The notes beneath the pieces are model-generated. The model made no database searches. It was not told the DNA's origin and was given only the letters and a program-made list of their open reading frames with translations. A stretch of 6,449 bases of DNA from Pseudomonadota bacterium (GTDB lineage: Bacteria > Pseudomonadota > Gammaproteobacteria > Burkholderiales > Ferrovaceae), in the NCBI GenBank assembly GCA_021828745.1, contig JAJZDE010000073.1:1-6449 (forward strand), written 5' to 3'. The translations under genes were made by a program, and so were the position numbers. Every line of letters begins with the position of its first letter. Within the stretch, counting starts at the first letter, position 1. Of this stretch, positions 6,440 through 6,449 are shown piece after piece.

Positions 6440-6449
6440 ATGATCGATC
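6440..6449 (+). CDS. possible start of a downstream gene (truncated by window end)
   Basis: A run of five G at 6431-6435 could serve as a Shine-Dalgarno for an ATG at 6440, four bases later. Another ATG at 6436 directly abuts the G run and is less likely. Only three codons are visible, so the product cannot be judged. Confidence 0.25.

Overview
The window is about 6.4 kb of G+C-rich bacterial DNA. All genes read on the + strand and are packed end to end with start/stop overlaps. Protein features suggest a proteobacterium: a QueE with the CX14CX2C cysteine spacing, a QueD-like domain very close in sequence to the E. coli type, and a receiver-PAS-GGDEF protein. I cannot name the genus from sequence alone.

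Region 1 (1-2647) is a compact, apparently translationally coupled cassette. It holds the possible tail of an upstream gene (stop inside an ATGA overlap at 78-81), an ATP-grasp ligase-like protein (78-1304), and a fold-type I, class V-like PLP-dependent enzyme (1301-2647) whose TTG start overlaps the stop of the gene before it. The substrates are unknown. A ligase plus PLP-enzyme pair suggests modification or conjugation of an amino acid-like metabolite or a peptide.

Region 2 (2648-2774) is the only real intergenic gap. It has a plausible sigma70-type promoter (TTGAGA, 15-bp spacer, TACAAT) and a good Shine-Dalgarno (AGGAG) for the next gene.

Region 3 (2775-6402) reads as one operon: a response regulator-PAS-GGDEF diguanylate cyclase, then queC (stop/start overlap TGATG), a very unusual QueD (overlap ATGA), and queE (3-bp gap). 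QueD makes 6-carboxytetrahydropterin, QueE makes 7-carboxy-7-deazaguanine (CDG), and QueC makes preQ0, the precursor of queuosine and other 7-deazaguanines. GTP cyclohydrolase, QueF and Tgt are not in the window. The operon also couples a c-di-GMP synthase to 7-deazaguanine synthesis; both pathways draw on GTP.

The most striking object is the queD gene (4708-5751). It encodes 347 residues rather than about 120 and contains three tandem PTPS/QueD-like T-fold domains. None has a full set of catalytic residues. Domain 2 keeps the three zinc histidines, the catalytic cysteine and the pterin-anchoring glutamate but has lost the Asp-His pair. Domain 3 has lost the zinc histidines and the cysteine but keeps Asp-His. 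In PTPS enzymes the Cys and the Asp-His pair of one active site come from neighbouring subunits. This chain therefore looks like a covalent pseudo-trimer with one composite active site built from domains 2 and 3.

The last 47 bases carry a possible -10 box and the start of another gene, which the window end cuts off.
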